From positions 1,680,942,167-1,681,006,166 of the forward strand of contig CM062818.1 of NCBI GenBank assembly GCA_031772625.1: a stretch of DNA of 64,000 bases, given 5' to 3'. The translations under genes and the position numbers were made by a program. Positions 22,887 to 33,600 of this stretch are shown piece after piece; within the stretch, counting starts at the first letter, position 1, and each line of letters begins with the position of its first letter. The notes below the pieces were generated by a model. It saw only the letters and a program-made list of their open reading frames with translations, had not been told where the DNA came from and made no database searches. The stretch is from Pinus tabuliformis (taxonomy: Eukaryota > Streptophyta > Pinopsida > Pinales > Pinaceae).

Positions 22887-23677
22887 GCGGGCGGATAAGA
22901 TTTGAAATCCGTGAATGTTCATATTGAGCAGAATTACATGGGTTCCCGTGTATTAAAATATATGTGACCGCGGGGTTTTATAGTGTTGGCCATATATTTG
23001 TATATGTGCATTTCCGTGGGGATTTAAAGCTTAGCCTGATAGTTAACACGCGGTTGGGCGGTGGCTTCCGATGGGTGATTAAAAGCGCCGATAAAAAGGT
23101 GGCTCTGATTCTAAGTAAGTCCAAGGTTTATAGAAGGCACATAGCCTAAGGAAAGCTTTCGATAGACATAAAAGCGGTGATAAAAGGGTGGCTCCGATTC
23201 TTAAGTGTGGAGGCGAAAATACTATAAGGAACAGTCCCGATAGCTTGAGAAACCAAATCATGGCGATTATGATTATGATAAGGACGTGGCTGTCCGTTAA
23301 AAAATGCCATCCCTGTGTATGCCCACAATCATTGGCAAAGCAATGCTGTTACAAGTTTTTGAACTTGTGTTCTCTACGGATGACTCGATCCTTGCTCATT
23401 GATTCAACGTGTCCTGTGAAAACGAATGGACAGAGGAAGCTACAGCGACAAACAAGCCAACAAGTGAGGAAGCTGAAGCAGGCGAGAAGGAAGCCGAAGA
23501 GCCAGCAAGAAAGAGGAAACGAATGGACAAAGACAGGTATGCATAAAATAGTAAACAGAGGACTGCATGTGTGGTGATGGTTGTTGCAAACAAACCAGAA
23601 TATGAGGTAGCAGAAGCAGCAGAGGTGGTGGAGCATTGTTTGAATTTGCTAGTGAACACTGCTGCAGCTGTTGAACA

Positions 23678-23961
23678 CTGTTGGAGCTGCTATGGGGGCG
23701 AAGAACCAGAGTGTGAGGTAGTAAAAGCAGCAGAGGCTGTAGAGGTTGCAGAAGCAGCGGAGGTTATAGAGGCAGCAGCAGCAGAAAAGGCTATTGGAGA
23801 CTATGCGTGGGCAGTGTGCAGAGCTGTGAAGACTCATCCATAAGAAGACATGGTTGTCATTGATACTGTAGTTTGGAGACTACAGTGAAGCTGTAAATAG
23901 ACATAACTCAGTAGAGAAGAGTTCTGAGAGCAGAAGGATTGGAGTCCTTGGGGTTGGAGCC
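23678..23961 (+). repeat. 284-bp direct duplication, left copy (flank of element G)
   Basis: Aligns without gaps to 41518-41801 with about six substitutions. It lies immediately left of element G. Confidence 0.9.
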
Positions 23962-24149
23962 TGTTGTGCTCTACAACAACCCCCCATTTCATATCATCTA
24001 TATTTATAAATATTAACGTATGAAATGGGTCCCTTCAAAGTTTAATTGGTATCAATACTTTTATTGTTCAAAAGCGGTCCGATAATCAAATGAATTCATT
24101 TCATAAAACCCTTTTTGAAAAAACCCTTTATGAAATAAGGCAAATCTTT

Positions 24150-24555
24150 GTCATTGCGATAAAGCGATCGCAAGATCTCATATCGCAATGACATAAGAAA
24201 TATAAATAAGCGGCACATTGATTACCCCCGATACGATATCGCAATCGACGATCGGCAACACTTCATACACATCTTAAAAACGCAAATAACATAAGCTCCG
24301 AAGCGACGCGATATCGGCGATCGGCTATCGGCGATACTCCATATGCGGTCAAAGCATCTTAAGTCATTTACTCCGATCCGATGCAATTGCGCAATCGGCA
24401 GTCGGCAACATCCCATGCACATTAATAAGGCACCCAGGTCTTACCCCCGATGCGATGCGATATCGGCGATCGGGGAATCGGCAATTCACTCTAAATACAC
24501 CTTGTTATATTTCTTCGCACTAATTCGATGCGATATCGCTATCGGTGATCGGAAT
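24150..24555 (+). repeat. CG-rich palindromic repeat array in the G LTR
   Basis: Five or six units about 76 bp apart contain variants of GATATCGGCGATCGG (near 24160, 24232, 24310, 24384, 24455 and 24529), separated by AT-richer spacers. The array is conserved in the other LTR (36480-36886). Its position 0.4-0.8 kb upstream of the LTR ORF suggests U3 regulatory sequence. Confidence 0.7.
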
Positions 24556-24918
24556 TTCAAAAGGCATAGCTTGAAAATCCAAAGTATTATTGATATCCGA
24601 TCGATAGAGCGCGGACTTCGAAAAAGCCGTTAAATGGAGGGATAAGGTGATGTATTCATATTTAAAGTTTTTCCCCTTCGATTAACGATCACCTGTGCTC
24701 AACCACCAAAATATCCATTGCACGCTTAAGGGAGTCATTCAGCCGGATAACGGTGTAATAAGCATTTAAGGAGTAGCAGGTCTTAAACGGTCATTTAATA
24801 TATCTGTAATATCTTCTCATTGATTGGATCCGCAGCCATTTTTGAGAGTTAATCTCTCAGCACACTTCGATTGATATATCTCTCCCACCATAAGTCCTCA
24901 TTATTATATTTCTATGTT

Positions 24919-27900
24919 ATGGTTTTTCTTGCCTTTGTGCAGAATTCATCTTCCAACAGAAGCCTGAGCATGATGGGAAAGAAATCTAAAAAGACCGCGG
25001 GTTCCGCTGCTACATCAGTTGCAGGACAAACTGCCGCAGATAAAAAGAAGGGCTTAATATCAGATACTACATGCATGGGTCTTACCAGAGCTACATGGCA
25101 AGGCACGTATAATTTGATTGAAGCCGAACAACCAGAAAAGACAGTGACGGAAGCTACTGCGGATCCTACTCGCAAGTCTGATTGCATTCTCAAAGATTTA
25201 GCCGACTCTTTCCTTCACAGGATAGCGGCCAGAGAACAGATTCTCCCCTACACAGACGTCGTGCGATGGGCAATTGAGGAAATTCCAATCCTCGACAGAA
25301 CTTTTAACACCAGAGATGGGAGGATTTTCGGATCATTCAAGCCAGAGCATCTAAGGCAAATGTATCATTTGCCTAAGCCAGAGAAAGTGTATAACAAGAC
25401 GTTCCTGGAGAAATTTGCAAGTGATAATGAAGTCGAATCCGAACCCATCCGGGATTGGAGACAGAATCCAGCCAAACACAAGCATGAGTCTTCCGGTAAA
25501 TACTCAGTCGATTCTTTGGCTTCTCCCTATTGTTATGCAGGGATAATGATGTGTAGGCTATGGGGATTACATGACTCTGCTAACTTTACCATAGAGATGG
25601 TTCCCCTAATGGAAGCAGCAGTAAACAACATAATTATGGATTGGGCCACTATTCTCTCTGATAAGCTAGCCGTAGCTGTTCGTGATTTTAGAACTAATTC
25701 TGTTGTCACTGAAAGGAAAATTCCCCCGTTTTATTACAGTGCATATATTTTAGATACATTATGTTTCAATTCTGAGTTTCCCGTCCTCGGTTGGAGGTGG
25801 ACTGCCCAAGACCCCTCACCCATTCATATTTACCACCAGAAATTGTGGAAATCTTCTTACAAGCACCATTTGTACCAAATCTGCAATGGCTTTATGGTTC
25901 CCATTCATTATTCTATTTTTGATAAGCCCATTCCCAGAATATCCTATCTAGCTTCCTTTGATTTACCGGCGGTAGCGAGTTGGTTTGGAGAAGAGAGATT
26001 TACCTACATTAGGGTTTTCAGCAGCCAAGCCAATCCGCATGTTCTCCCTCTGTATATTCCAAATAAACTGCTAGCAAGAGAAATCTCCTATCAAATTATG
26101 GCAGAGAGTACTACACAGGCTCTCAGGAAAGAAAAGAAGAGGGGCTGGCCCTCTTTTCCCTTGAGAATTGGTGTATATACTTTGCATGATCTCAAACATG
26201 CAGAAAAGGAAGCCACAAAGATTCAGTCCTTAACCCTGGCCACTATCCCAAATAGGCTATATGATCCAAAGAAAAATGCCTATACTGCATTGGAACAGGC
26301 CAAATTAACAAAATTTGACCATCAAGAAGATTGGTTTGACGACCTATTCGTTTCAGTCGAAACAATAGGTCAAGCTAAAGAACTTGCTCGATTGAAATAT
26401 AATGATGAAGGGTTAACTGAGTTCAATAAACTTAGAGAGCAGAGGTTGCAAACTCTGCCTCTAGATTTACTGGCAACAACCCCAGCGACGTCTTCAAGCA
26501 AGCCTGGTCGGCAAAAGTCAAGCCAGCCTCATGTTATAACAAAAGATCAGAAGAAGCAACAGGAGGAAAGGCAAAAGAGGAAACAGGCAGAAAGGCAGAG
26601 AAAAGAACAAGCAAAAAAACAACAGAAAGCACAAATGGAACAAGAAGAGAAAAAGAAGAAAGAGGTAGAGGAACAGCAGAAGAGGGAACAAGAAGAGAAA
26701 CAGAAAAAAGAAATGGCAGATAGGCAGGAAAGGGAACAAGAAGAAAAACAGAGGGAAGAGCAAGAGGAAAAGCAGAGTAAAGAGCAGGAAAAAGAGCGGA
26801 GCGAAGCCGAGAAGCAGAAACAAACCACCGATGTCAATGTGGACACTACCATAGATCCCAAACTATTTCAAGAATGGCAGCAATTTCATTCCATCATCAG
26901 TGGATTGGAATGTTCAAAAGATAGGGACACTTCCAAGACAAATGATACGCAGGACATCACTTCTCCTCAGGTTCTAAGCGGAACCAGCGGCCCACCCATT
27001 TCTAAGGATGTTGAGGTAATTCCTAAAGACCCTTCCGATCAAATCGTTCTCCAAGTGGAAGATATTCCTCCCTTGGATGTTTTCTACAGCCCAAGGCATA
27101 GAGCAGTTGTAAAGCGATCAAGGAAAAGACGAAGGATTGATCAACCTTCTATCTTTCCAGAGCAAACAGTCACGAGTAATGTAGTATGGAAGGAGGAATT
27201 GGACCCCTCCGATGACCTAACAAAGCTGTCACAATATGCAGGTGCATATTCTGCAGCGACTATTGATAAGGCATCAGAGGTAAGTCTTCTATTGAAGACT
27301 AAGGACCAAGAAATTTTTGCACTACAGGCAGAATTGACCGAGACAAAGCAGAAGGCAGCGCAAGCAGAGGAGCAGTTGCTGGTACAACAGCAAATGAATG
27401 ATCAATTAACCCAGCAATTGCAGGAAGAAAGGCAGAGGATCGACCAAAGCGCGATCCAGAAACAAAAAGAATTATCGGAGGCATTGGCACAGTTGAGGAT
27501 AGAAAATGAGCTGATGATGAAAACAAAGGACGAGCAAATAGCTCAATTATCATCACGGCTCGAAGTCATAAAGGGCACCCAAAAAGTGGAGGATTTCAGA
27601 GCAGAGGCATTGCAAATAAACAGTGCGTTAATATCACAGATTAGGCTCCTATGTAATCAACTCACTGAGGCAAAACCATTATGCGAGCTAACTACATCAG
27701 TATGTCAGCAGGTAGAGAAGGCCAGGAATGAGTTAGACCAAGCTGAAGAAACCATAATCGGATATCTTGATTGGCAAGATTCTGATGTGGGAAAAGCAGC
27801 GAATTTGCCTAGAATCCAAGAAACATACAAGGACATACTCTTTACAGAATGGCACACTCAAGTGATGAAAGCAGAAAGGGGGGCTTCAAGATGTAAATTA

Positions 27901-28272
27901 ACTGCCAACAATATGATTGATCTGATCAACAACACCCTCTACTTGGCAAACATGATCTCCCAGTGTACACCTGGAAGCATAATAACAGCAAATATGATCG
28001 AGCAAACAAGTTATCCTGACTTAGAGGAGAAGGGGAGATTAATCACTGGGGTTAACACTTTGACTTTCGATGCATATTGGCTCTTTCTGATCAAGCCACA
28101 CACACAAAGGTCTACCCTCAAATGTTTAACTGATGCACTCGGGTGTATAATTCCCGATATTCAAGATGCCACATACGCTGCTCAGCTCAGTTCGCGCCTC
28201 AACAAACCACCTGAAGTAGAGCCAATGCTAGCGATAAGTCAGCTCAGGTTTAAAGGCAAAGAGCCTACCTGA
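24919..28272 (+). CDS. LTR-resident accessory protein of element G (intact copy)
   Basis: 1,117 codons lie wholly within the 5' LTR. In-frame ATGs occur at 24919 and 24970; I chose 24919, though 24970 (MMGKKSKK) is also plausible because a splice-acceptor-like tract (TTTGTGCAG) lies between them. Predicted architecture: a short basic Ala/Lys N-terminus; a globular domain at about 85-500 with FKPEHLRQMYHLP and aromatic-rich helices; a Gln/Lys/Glu-rich stretch at about 545-635; a basic nuclear-localisation-like cluster KRSRKRRR near 732; a coiled coil at about 785-900; and a globular C-terminus. No membrane segment, signal peptide or known catalytic motif. It vaguely resembles plant transposon-associated accessory proteins and shares its layout with the E1 accessory ORF. 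Function unknown. Confidence 0.8.
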   Translation: MVFLAFVQNSSSNRSLSMMGKKSKKTAGSAATSVAGQTAADKKKGLISDTTCMGLTRATWQGTYNLIEAEQPEKTVTEATADPTRKSDCILKDLADSFLHRIAAREQILPYTDVVRWAIEEIPILDRTFNTRDGRIFGSFKPEHLRQMYHLPKPEKVYNKTFLEKFASDNEVESEPIRDWRQNPAKHKHESSGKYSVDSLASPYCYAGIMMCRLWGLHDSANFTIEMVPLMEAAVNNIIMDWATILSDKLAVAVRDFRTNSVVTERKIPPFYYSAYILDTLCFNSEFPVLGWRWTAQDPSPIHIYHQKLWKSSYKHHLYQICNGFMVPIHYSIFDKPIPRISYLASFDLPAVASWFGEERFTYIRVFSSQANPHVLPLYIPNKLLAREISYQIMAESTTQALRKEKKRGWPSFPLRIGVYTLHDLKHAEKEATKIQSLTLATIPNRLYDPKKNAYTALEQAKLTKFDHQEDWFDDLFVSVETIGQAKELARLKYNDEGLTEFNKLREQRLQTLPLDLLATTPATSSSKPGRQKSSQPHVITKDQKKQQEERQKRKQAERQRKEQAKKQQKAQMEQEEKKKKEVEEQQKREQEEKQKKEMADRQEREQEEKQREEQEEKQSKEQEKERSEAEKQKQTTDVNVDTTIDPKLFQEWQQFHSIISGLECSKDRDTSKTNDTQDITSPQVLSGTSGPPISKDVEVIPKDPSDQIVLQVEDIPPLDVFYSPRHRAVVKRSRKRRRIDQPSIFPEQTVTSNVVWKEELDPSDDLTKLSQYAGAYSAATIDKASEVSLLLKTKDQEIFALQAELTETKQKAAQAEEQLLVQQQMNDQLTQQLQEERQRIDQSAIQKQKELSEALAQLRIENELMMKTKDEQIAQLSSRLEVIKGTQKVEDFRAEALQINSALISQIRLLCNQLTEAKPLCELTTSVCQQVEKARNELDQAEETIIGYLDWQDSDVGKAANLPRIQETYKDILFTEWHTQVMKAERGASRCKLTANNMIDLINNTLYLANMISQCTPGSIITANMIEQTSYPDLEEKGRLITGVNTLTFDAYWLFLIKPHTQRSTLKCLTDALGCIIPDIQDATYAAQLSSRLNKPPEVEPMLAISQLRFKGKEPT

Positions 28273-29184
28273 TGAATCATTGCCTCCGATTGCCAGATCA
28301 CTCCAGGAAATAGGATCAATATTTATTGATGCCAATTATGTAGGATTTCTGTTTATTAGATATTTAGATTAGCTTAGTATTTATAGACCCTTTCATTGTT
28401 TTGGAAAGGGTCATAAAAATTTTGTAATAGACTTAAAGACTGAAGTTTGCACTACTGTGCTTCATCCTATATTCTTTTATGAAACTCGACCAATCATTCT
28501 TAATTTGACAAGGAAGTTTCTTTATGCAAATTGCGCACTACTGTCTTTTGTTGGGGATGTTTTCTGAGTCGAAGGAAGAACTGCGACATAGCGATTGATA
28601 TCTGGGAGTGCTAAGCAGCTTATATGGTACTTTTATCTGCATCTGTATTCATTCCTTTTATATGAATTTTTGTGTAATTATTCTTGCTATTGTTGAATAC
28701 ATGTATGTGCTGTAACAGCAAATCTCTATCTCATTCCACTATTGGATGTTTTGTGATATGCCTTTTCCCTTAATCATGCATGTAACAATGATATAAATGA
28801 TAAAGTGTGGTAATTTCGTTGTTATCGCTTTGCGTAACTATTTATGCACAGCAGTCTTGAATGATTTAATATCTATGTTTTAGAGATGGAGTCATCTATA
28901 TGCCTGTCTTAAAGCAGAGATCATCAAACGCTACGCTTTAGAAATCAATAAGTCCCCGGGATAGATTATAGTTATTATATTTTGCTGATAGTTTTAGTCA
29001 TTCGCTTATCGCCAACATATTCTATAAGTCATTCATCCATCCCGTTTACCTATAATTTTTGGGAAACTGGTCCCATTATCCCCAGTCGGAGCCACTATTC
29101 CAAATGGAAAAGAAGCTGTATTAAGGTCTGGACCGGGTGGTTTCCCCAATGTTGTTGCAGTGATTTTCGAGGCCTCAACATTAT

Positions 29185-29203
29185 TGGCGCTAGAAGGAGG
29201 GCC
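29185..29203 (+). other. Primer-binding site of element G
   Basis: TGGCGCTAGAAGGAGGGCC, starting 5 bp after the LTR end. The TGGCGC start is typical of Ty3/gypsy primer sites; I do not assign the tRNA. Confidence 0.75.
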
Positions 29204-29214
29204 ATCAACTGTGA

Positions 29215-30657
29215 ATGGCACATAAGCCAAAACCTATAAGCCATTCTAAGAGTAATTCTCCCTCCGAATCCCCTCGATCTTCCCATTTGCATACTGGTTC
29301 GCCGGTATCCAAACAAGGAGAAGGGGAATCAACTACCACTGCTCAAACCCATCATACTCCAGAACAGTTAAGTCTTGAATCACCTGAAGTCCAGTCTCTA
29401 ATCCATAAACTTCAGAGCTTCTCGATTTCACCACAGAAATCTGAGGTATCACAAAGCAGTGCGACTTCACAGTTCAATTTAATTCATCCTCTCACTAGAC
29501 TTCAGAGCGAAAAACTCGGTATTGAACCCACTGAGTTCCCTTTACCCAAAAGGAAAAAAGCGAAGAAAATTACTGAAGGATATGATAGTGAAGGGCTTTC
29601 ATCCACGTCCTCCATTGCATCTTCACCTCTGCAAAGTCAACCACCCACTTCCCCATTACATATTGTCGTTCACCAGGGATTAGAAGCCTCAACATCGCAA
29701 CCTGTTCACTCCTCATCACTAATTCCTTCCCATACATCTGGAATTCCAACAGTAGTATCAACCACTGTTGCTATTATAATGGTAGACCCATGGACTAGGC
29801 CAGGTGCAGTCAACATGCCTGCACCATTGCATCCTCTACCAGATGCTCCTGAAAAATGGCTACCTAAATTTAACCCAGATGACGGGACCCAGGCTGAAGA
29901 ACACATTAATAATTTTATGTTAGCAGTTAACTTGAAAGGAGTGACAGAACAAGATGTTGTTGTAAGACTCTTCCCTTACACCTTGCAAGGATCAGCAGGA
30001 TCCTGGTATTTTTCCTTACCCTCTCGTTCAATTACCAGTTGGAACACTTGCCATGAGCAGTTTCTTACCAAATATGGAGATGATAGGTCCTTAGCTACTT
30101 TAATAAACGACCTCTCCAATCTGAGAATAGAGCATAGGGAACCAATAAAGGAATTTAATGCTAGATTTAATAAACTCCTGAATAAAATCCCTACAACTTC
30201 CAAACCGAGTGAACAAATTCGAAGTGAATGGTATATTACCACCCTACCTGCCAATATAGCCATTTTTGTGGACAGGGCTGGGAAACCTACCTTAGCTCAA
30301 AACATGAGAGAAGCACTTGCTGTGGAAAAGCGCATCAATGCTCTAGAGAAGAAAGCTGCTTTGGAAGACAGAAAAGCCAAAAAAGTCTCATTTAAAGAGG
30401 ATTCCAAGAAGAAAACCCCAAAGGACCCATACGACATGGAGGGTTTACAAAAAGTCCTGAAAAATTTGTCTAACGAAATGGTTGAAATAAAGAAACAGGT
30501 AGCCGAAACCTCAAACAAAAGACCATTTAGGACTTATAAGAAAACTGAAACAAAGCCACCTAATGTTATATCTAACGCAGATTCAGAGCAAGAAGAAGAG
30601 GAAGAGGAAACAACCTCACAAACTGATGATGAAGAAGAAGTAGCTGAATGCCACTGA
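29215..30657 (+). CDS. gag: Gag protein of element G
   Basis: 480 codons from ATG 29215, only 11 nt past the primer site, so nearly all of the 5' leader must lie in the LTR. Residues 1-190 are Ser/Pro/Gln-rich with a basic patch (PKRKKAKK near 111). The retrotransposon gag core is at about 205-345 (RLFPYTLQGSAGSWYF, then FNARFNKLL). A charged, coiled C-terminal part ends in an acidic run. No CCHC zinc knuckle is visible, unlike E1. The frame stops at TGA 30655-30657 and continues open in the same frame into the protease region. Confidence 0.88.
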   Translation: MAHKPKPISHSKSNSPSESPRSSHLHTGSPVSKQGEGESTTTAQTHHTPEQLSLESPEVQSLIHKLQSFSISPQKSEVSQSSATSQFNLIHPLTRLQSEKLGIEPTEFPLPKRKKAKKITEGYDSEGLSSTSSIASSPLQSQPPTSPLHIVVHQGLEASTSQPVHSSSLIPSHTSGIPTVVSTTVAIIMVDPWTRPGAVNMPAPLHPLPDAPEKWLPKFNPDDGTQAEEHINNFMLAVNLKGVTEQDVVVRLFPYTLQGSAGSWYFSLPSRSITSWNTCHEQFLTKYGDDRSLATLINDLSNLRIEHREPIKEFNARFNKLLNKIPTTSKPSEQIRSEWYITTLPANIAIFVDRAGKPTLAQNMREALAVEKRINALEKKAALEDRKAKKVSFKEDSKKKTPKDPYDMEGLQKVLKNLSNEMVEIKKQVAETSNKRPFRTYKKTETKPPNVISNADSEQEEEEEETTSQTDDEEEVAECH

Positions 30658-33600
30658 ATGTGGGATTTTATACTCCCCAACTCTGATACTGATAACGAAG
30701 AAGAAGCCTTCCCGGTTACTACAAGATGTAAAAGTACTTCTGAACCTGCCCAGGCAACTTCAAAGAAAAGGAGTGCAGGTGCTACCACAACAAAGGAAAA
30801 AGTTCCCCCAAAGAAGTCGCCTGTAGTAGTTCCCCAAAACCAGCCTTCAACTTCTAATTCTCCTTCAACATCCAAAACATTAGTGGTATCCGATTCAATG
30901 GAATATAACATTGTTGATGACATGAAGAAAACTAAAGAAAACATAACTATGTTTGAACTTAGTAAATTAAAGCATCAGCAAAAATTACTTCTTAAAGAAT
31001 TGAATGCTGTTCCCTCTACACCCCTTCCCAGTGCAAAAGCTGCTAATGATTCAGGCCAACCTCCTCCAGGTATGGTTGAAGCTACCGATTCAGTTCTAAT
31101 TGGAGATAGATCGAATTCTCATACTCCACCCTTCCTGCTGACCTATGAGATTTATAACAGAAACCTGCACAGCTGTCTAATTGATTCAGGGGCATCATCT
31201 AACATAATGCCAGCTTCAGTTTGCTCTAAACTGAACATTGAACCCCAGAAATCCGCTATTCATATTGTACAGTTGGACAGGACCAAAGTGCAGGTTGTGG
31301 GAAATTAATTCCGTAACTATCAGGTTGTCTGCCGATCCCAGAATTGTACAGAGGATTGACATCTTAATAGCTGACATACCTGAATTCTACGGTTTAATTT
31401 TGAGTAGGGATTGGTCCGAAAAATTGCATGGGTATATTTCCACAGATTGGCCACATATGTGGCTTCCCTACAAGGGGAAGCCAAATCAAATAAGGATCGA
31501 TCGAGAGAAGCACATGACCCACACAGTTACTGAATTTGAGCAAGAAAACCAACCTGTAGCGTTCAACAACAACATTTTGGGGAATTATTCGTCAGAGTCA
31601 TTCTTTGGCAACTTTCTTGCCCAACCATATCCTTTTTCAGTTAATCATTTTACATCTCAGATTGAAAATTTTTCACAAACTGATAAGTCTAGATGTTTTA
31701 ATGATGCTGAGGAAAATGTAAATATCTTTGTTAATACTTCTTTATTTTGGTCTTTATATTTTGATGGCTCTAAGTCCAGCGAGGGTTCAGGAGCAGGTTG
31801 CATCTTGGTTAGTCCACAAGGAGAAAAGACAATGCTGTCTTGTAGGTTAGAATTTGAATGCACTAACAACACAGCTGAATATGAAGCTTTAGTCCAGGGA
31901 TTATATAAAGAAATCAGCCTTAAAGTGCAATATCTAAAAGTATTCGGCGATTCGGAAATGATTGTTAAACAGGTGAGGAATGCAATTCATTGTCTTTCAA
32001 ATCACCTCAAGCATTATCAATCGTTAGTAGAGGATCTTACCTCACACTTCTCAGCATTTAACATTTCCTCCATTCCTAGGTCGCAAAACTCGGCAGCAGA
32101 CCTACTAGCCAATGTAGCTTCCATGCTTCTACCTTCTGAAGACTACAGCCCTGATAGATTTTCTGTAGAATTACTTTTTAGGCCTTCAATTCCCGACAAT
32201 GTCACTAATTGGAGAGTATTTAACCATGATGAAGATATTCTGCAATTTCTAACTTCCGAAAAGTCCTATGACAATCAAATTATTGAGGAAAATGACCATG
32301 ATCTACAGATGAAAGAAACACCTCAGGAAAATTCAATTCCTAAAACAATGGTAAAGCTCGAAGATCTTTATGATATCAAAGACAGGTTTAAACCTATAAT
32401 TAATACAAAGCTTCAAAGTTCTACCCTTAGGTTTGAATTGATAAATCTAGGTACTGACCATGCCCCTCAAAACATCAATTTAGGATTAGGACTTTCCTTG
32501 GAAGAGAAGGAGGCATTCATCAAACTGTTAAGAAAAAACAAACAGGTCTTTGCTTGGAAGTATGATGATTTGAAGACATATGATACATCTATTATCCAGC
32601 ATACCATCCCTATGCTTCCTGATCAGAAACCGATTCAGCAGAAGTTAAGAAAAATACATCCAAATTTAGAGAGCCAGATAAAGTCGGAACTTAACAAGCT
32701 CTTGAAAGCCAAGATCATTTTTCCTGTCCGACACTCAAACTGGGTCTCTAATATGGTGCCAGTCAGAAAGAAAAATGGCAACATTCGAATTTGTATTGAT
32801 TTCAGGAACCTGAACAAAGCGAGCTTGAAGGATAACTTCCCATTACCTACTATGGAGCAAATACTCCAATCAGTAGCAGGCTCTGAATTGATGTCCTTTC
32901 TTGATGGATTCTCAGGATATAACCAAGTTCTGGTTCATCCTGATGACCAACTTAAAACCACATTCAGAACAAAATGGGGAACATATGCGTATCAGAAAAT
33001 GCCTTTCGGACTTATAAATGCAGGAGCGACATTCCAGAGAGCTATGGATATAGCCTTTAGAGGGTTGATTAATCGAACAGTAGTCGTCTATCTGGACGAT
33101 ATTACTGTATTTTCTAAGAAGAGGTATAATCATTTGCATGATCTAAATCAAATCTTTCAGCGATGCAAAAGATATGGTATTTCTCTGAACCCAAAAAAGT
33201 CTTTCTTTGCTCTTGATCAAGGAAAACTCTTAGGCTTTATTGTATCCAAAGATGGCATTTATATCGATCCTGATCGGATCAAGGAAATTTCTGAAATCCC
33301 TTTCCCACACAATAAAAAGTTGATGCAGTCATTTTTAGGCTAGATCAATTTTGTTAAACGATTTGTTCCAGATTTTTCTCAAATTATATTACCACTTCAG
33401 ACAATGATCAAGAAGAATTCAGTCTTCAAGTGGGGGTCGGCAGAAAAGCAAGCTTTTGATGTAATCAAGCAATCAAAAATCAATGCCCCAGCCTTGAATA
33501 CTCCAAATTTTTCTAATCATTTTACATTGTATACCATTGCATCCGACGTGTCTTATGCTGCAGTTCTCACGCAGCCAAATGCTCACAATTTGGAAGCACC

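Larger units (their letters stand above)
23962..29180 (+). repeat. 5' LTR of element G
   Basis: Full-length LTR with terminal TGTTG/CAACA. It holds a CG-rich repeat array (24150-24555), a long reading frame (24919-28272) and 900 bp of non-coding DNA. The primer-binding site starts 5 bp after its end. Confidence 0.93.

Noticed and set aside
23577..23843. Ala/Glu-rich 88-codon frame in the A LTRs (also 47142-47408)
   Set aside because: Open in both copies, but the differences between them are mostly amino-acid-changing and the sequence is low-complexity, so there is no sign of selection.
26518..26861. Leu/Phe/Cys/Ser-rich frames opposite the LTR ORF (and again at 38849-39226)
   Set aside because: Antisense shadow of the Gln/Lys/Glu-rich stretch; no independent support.
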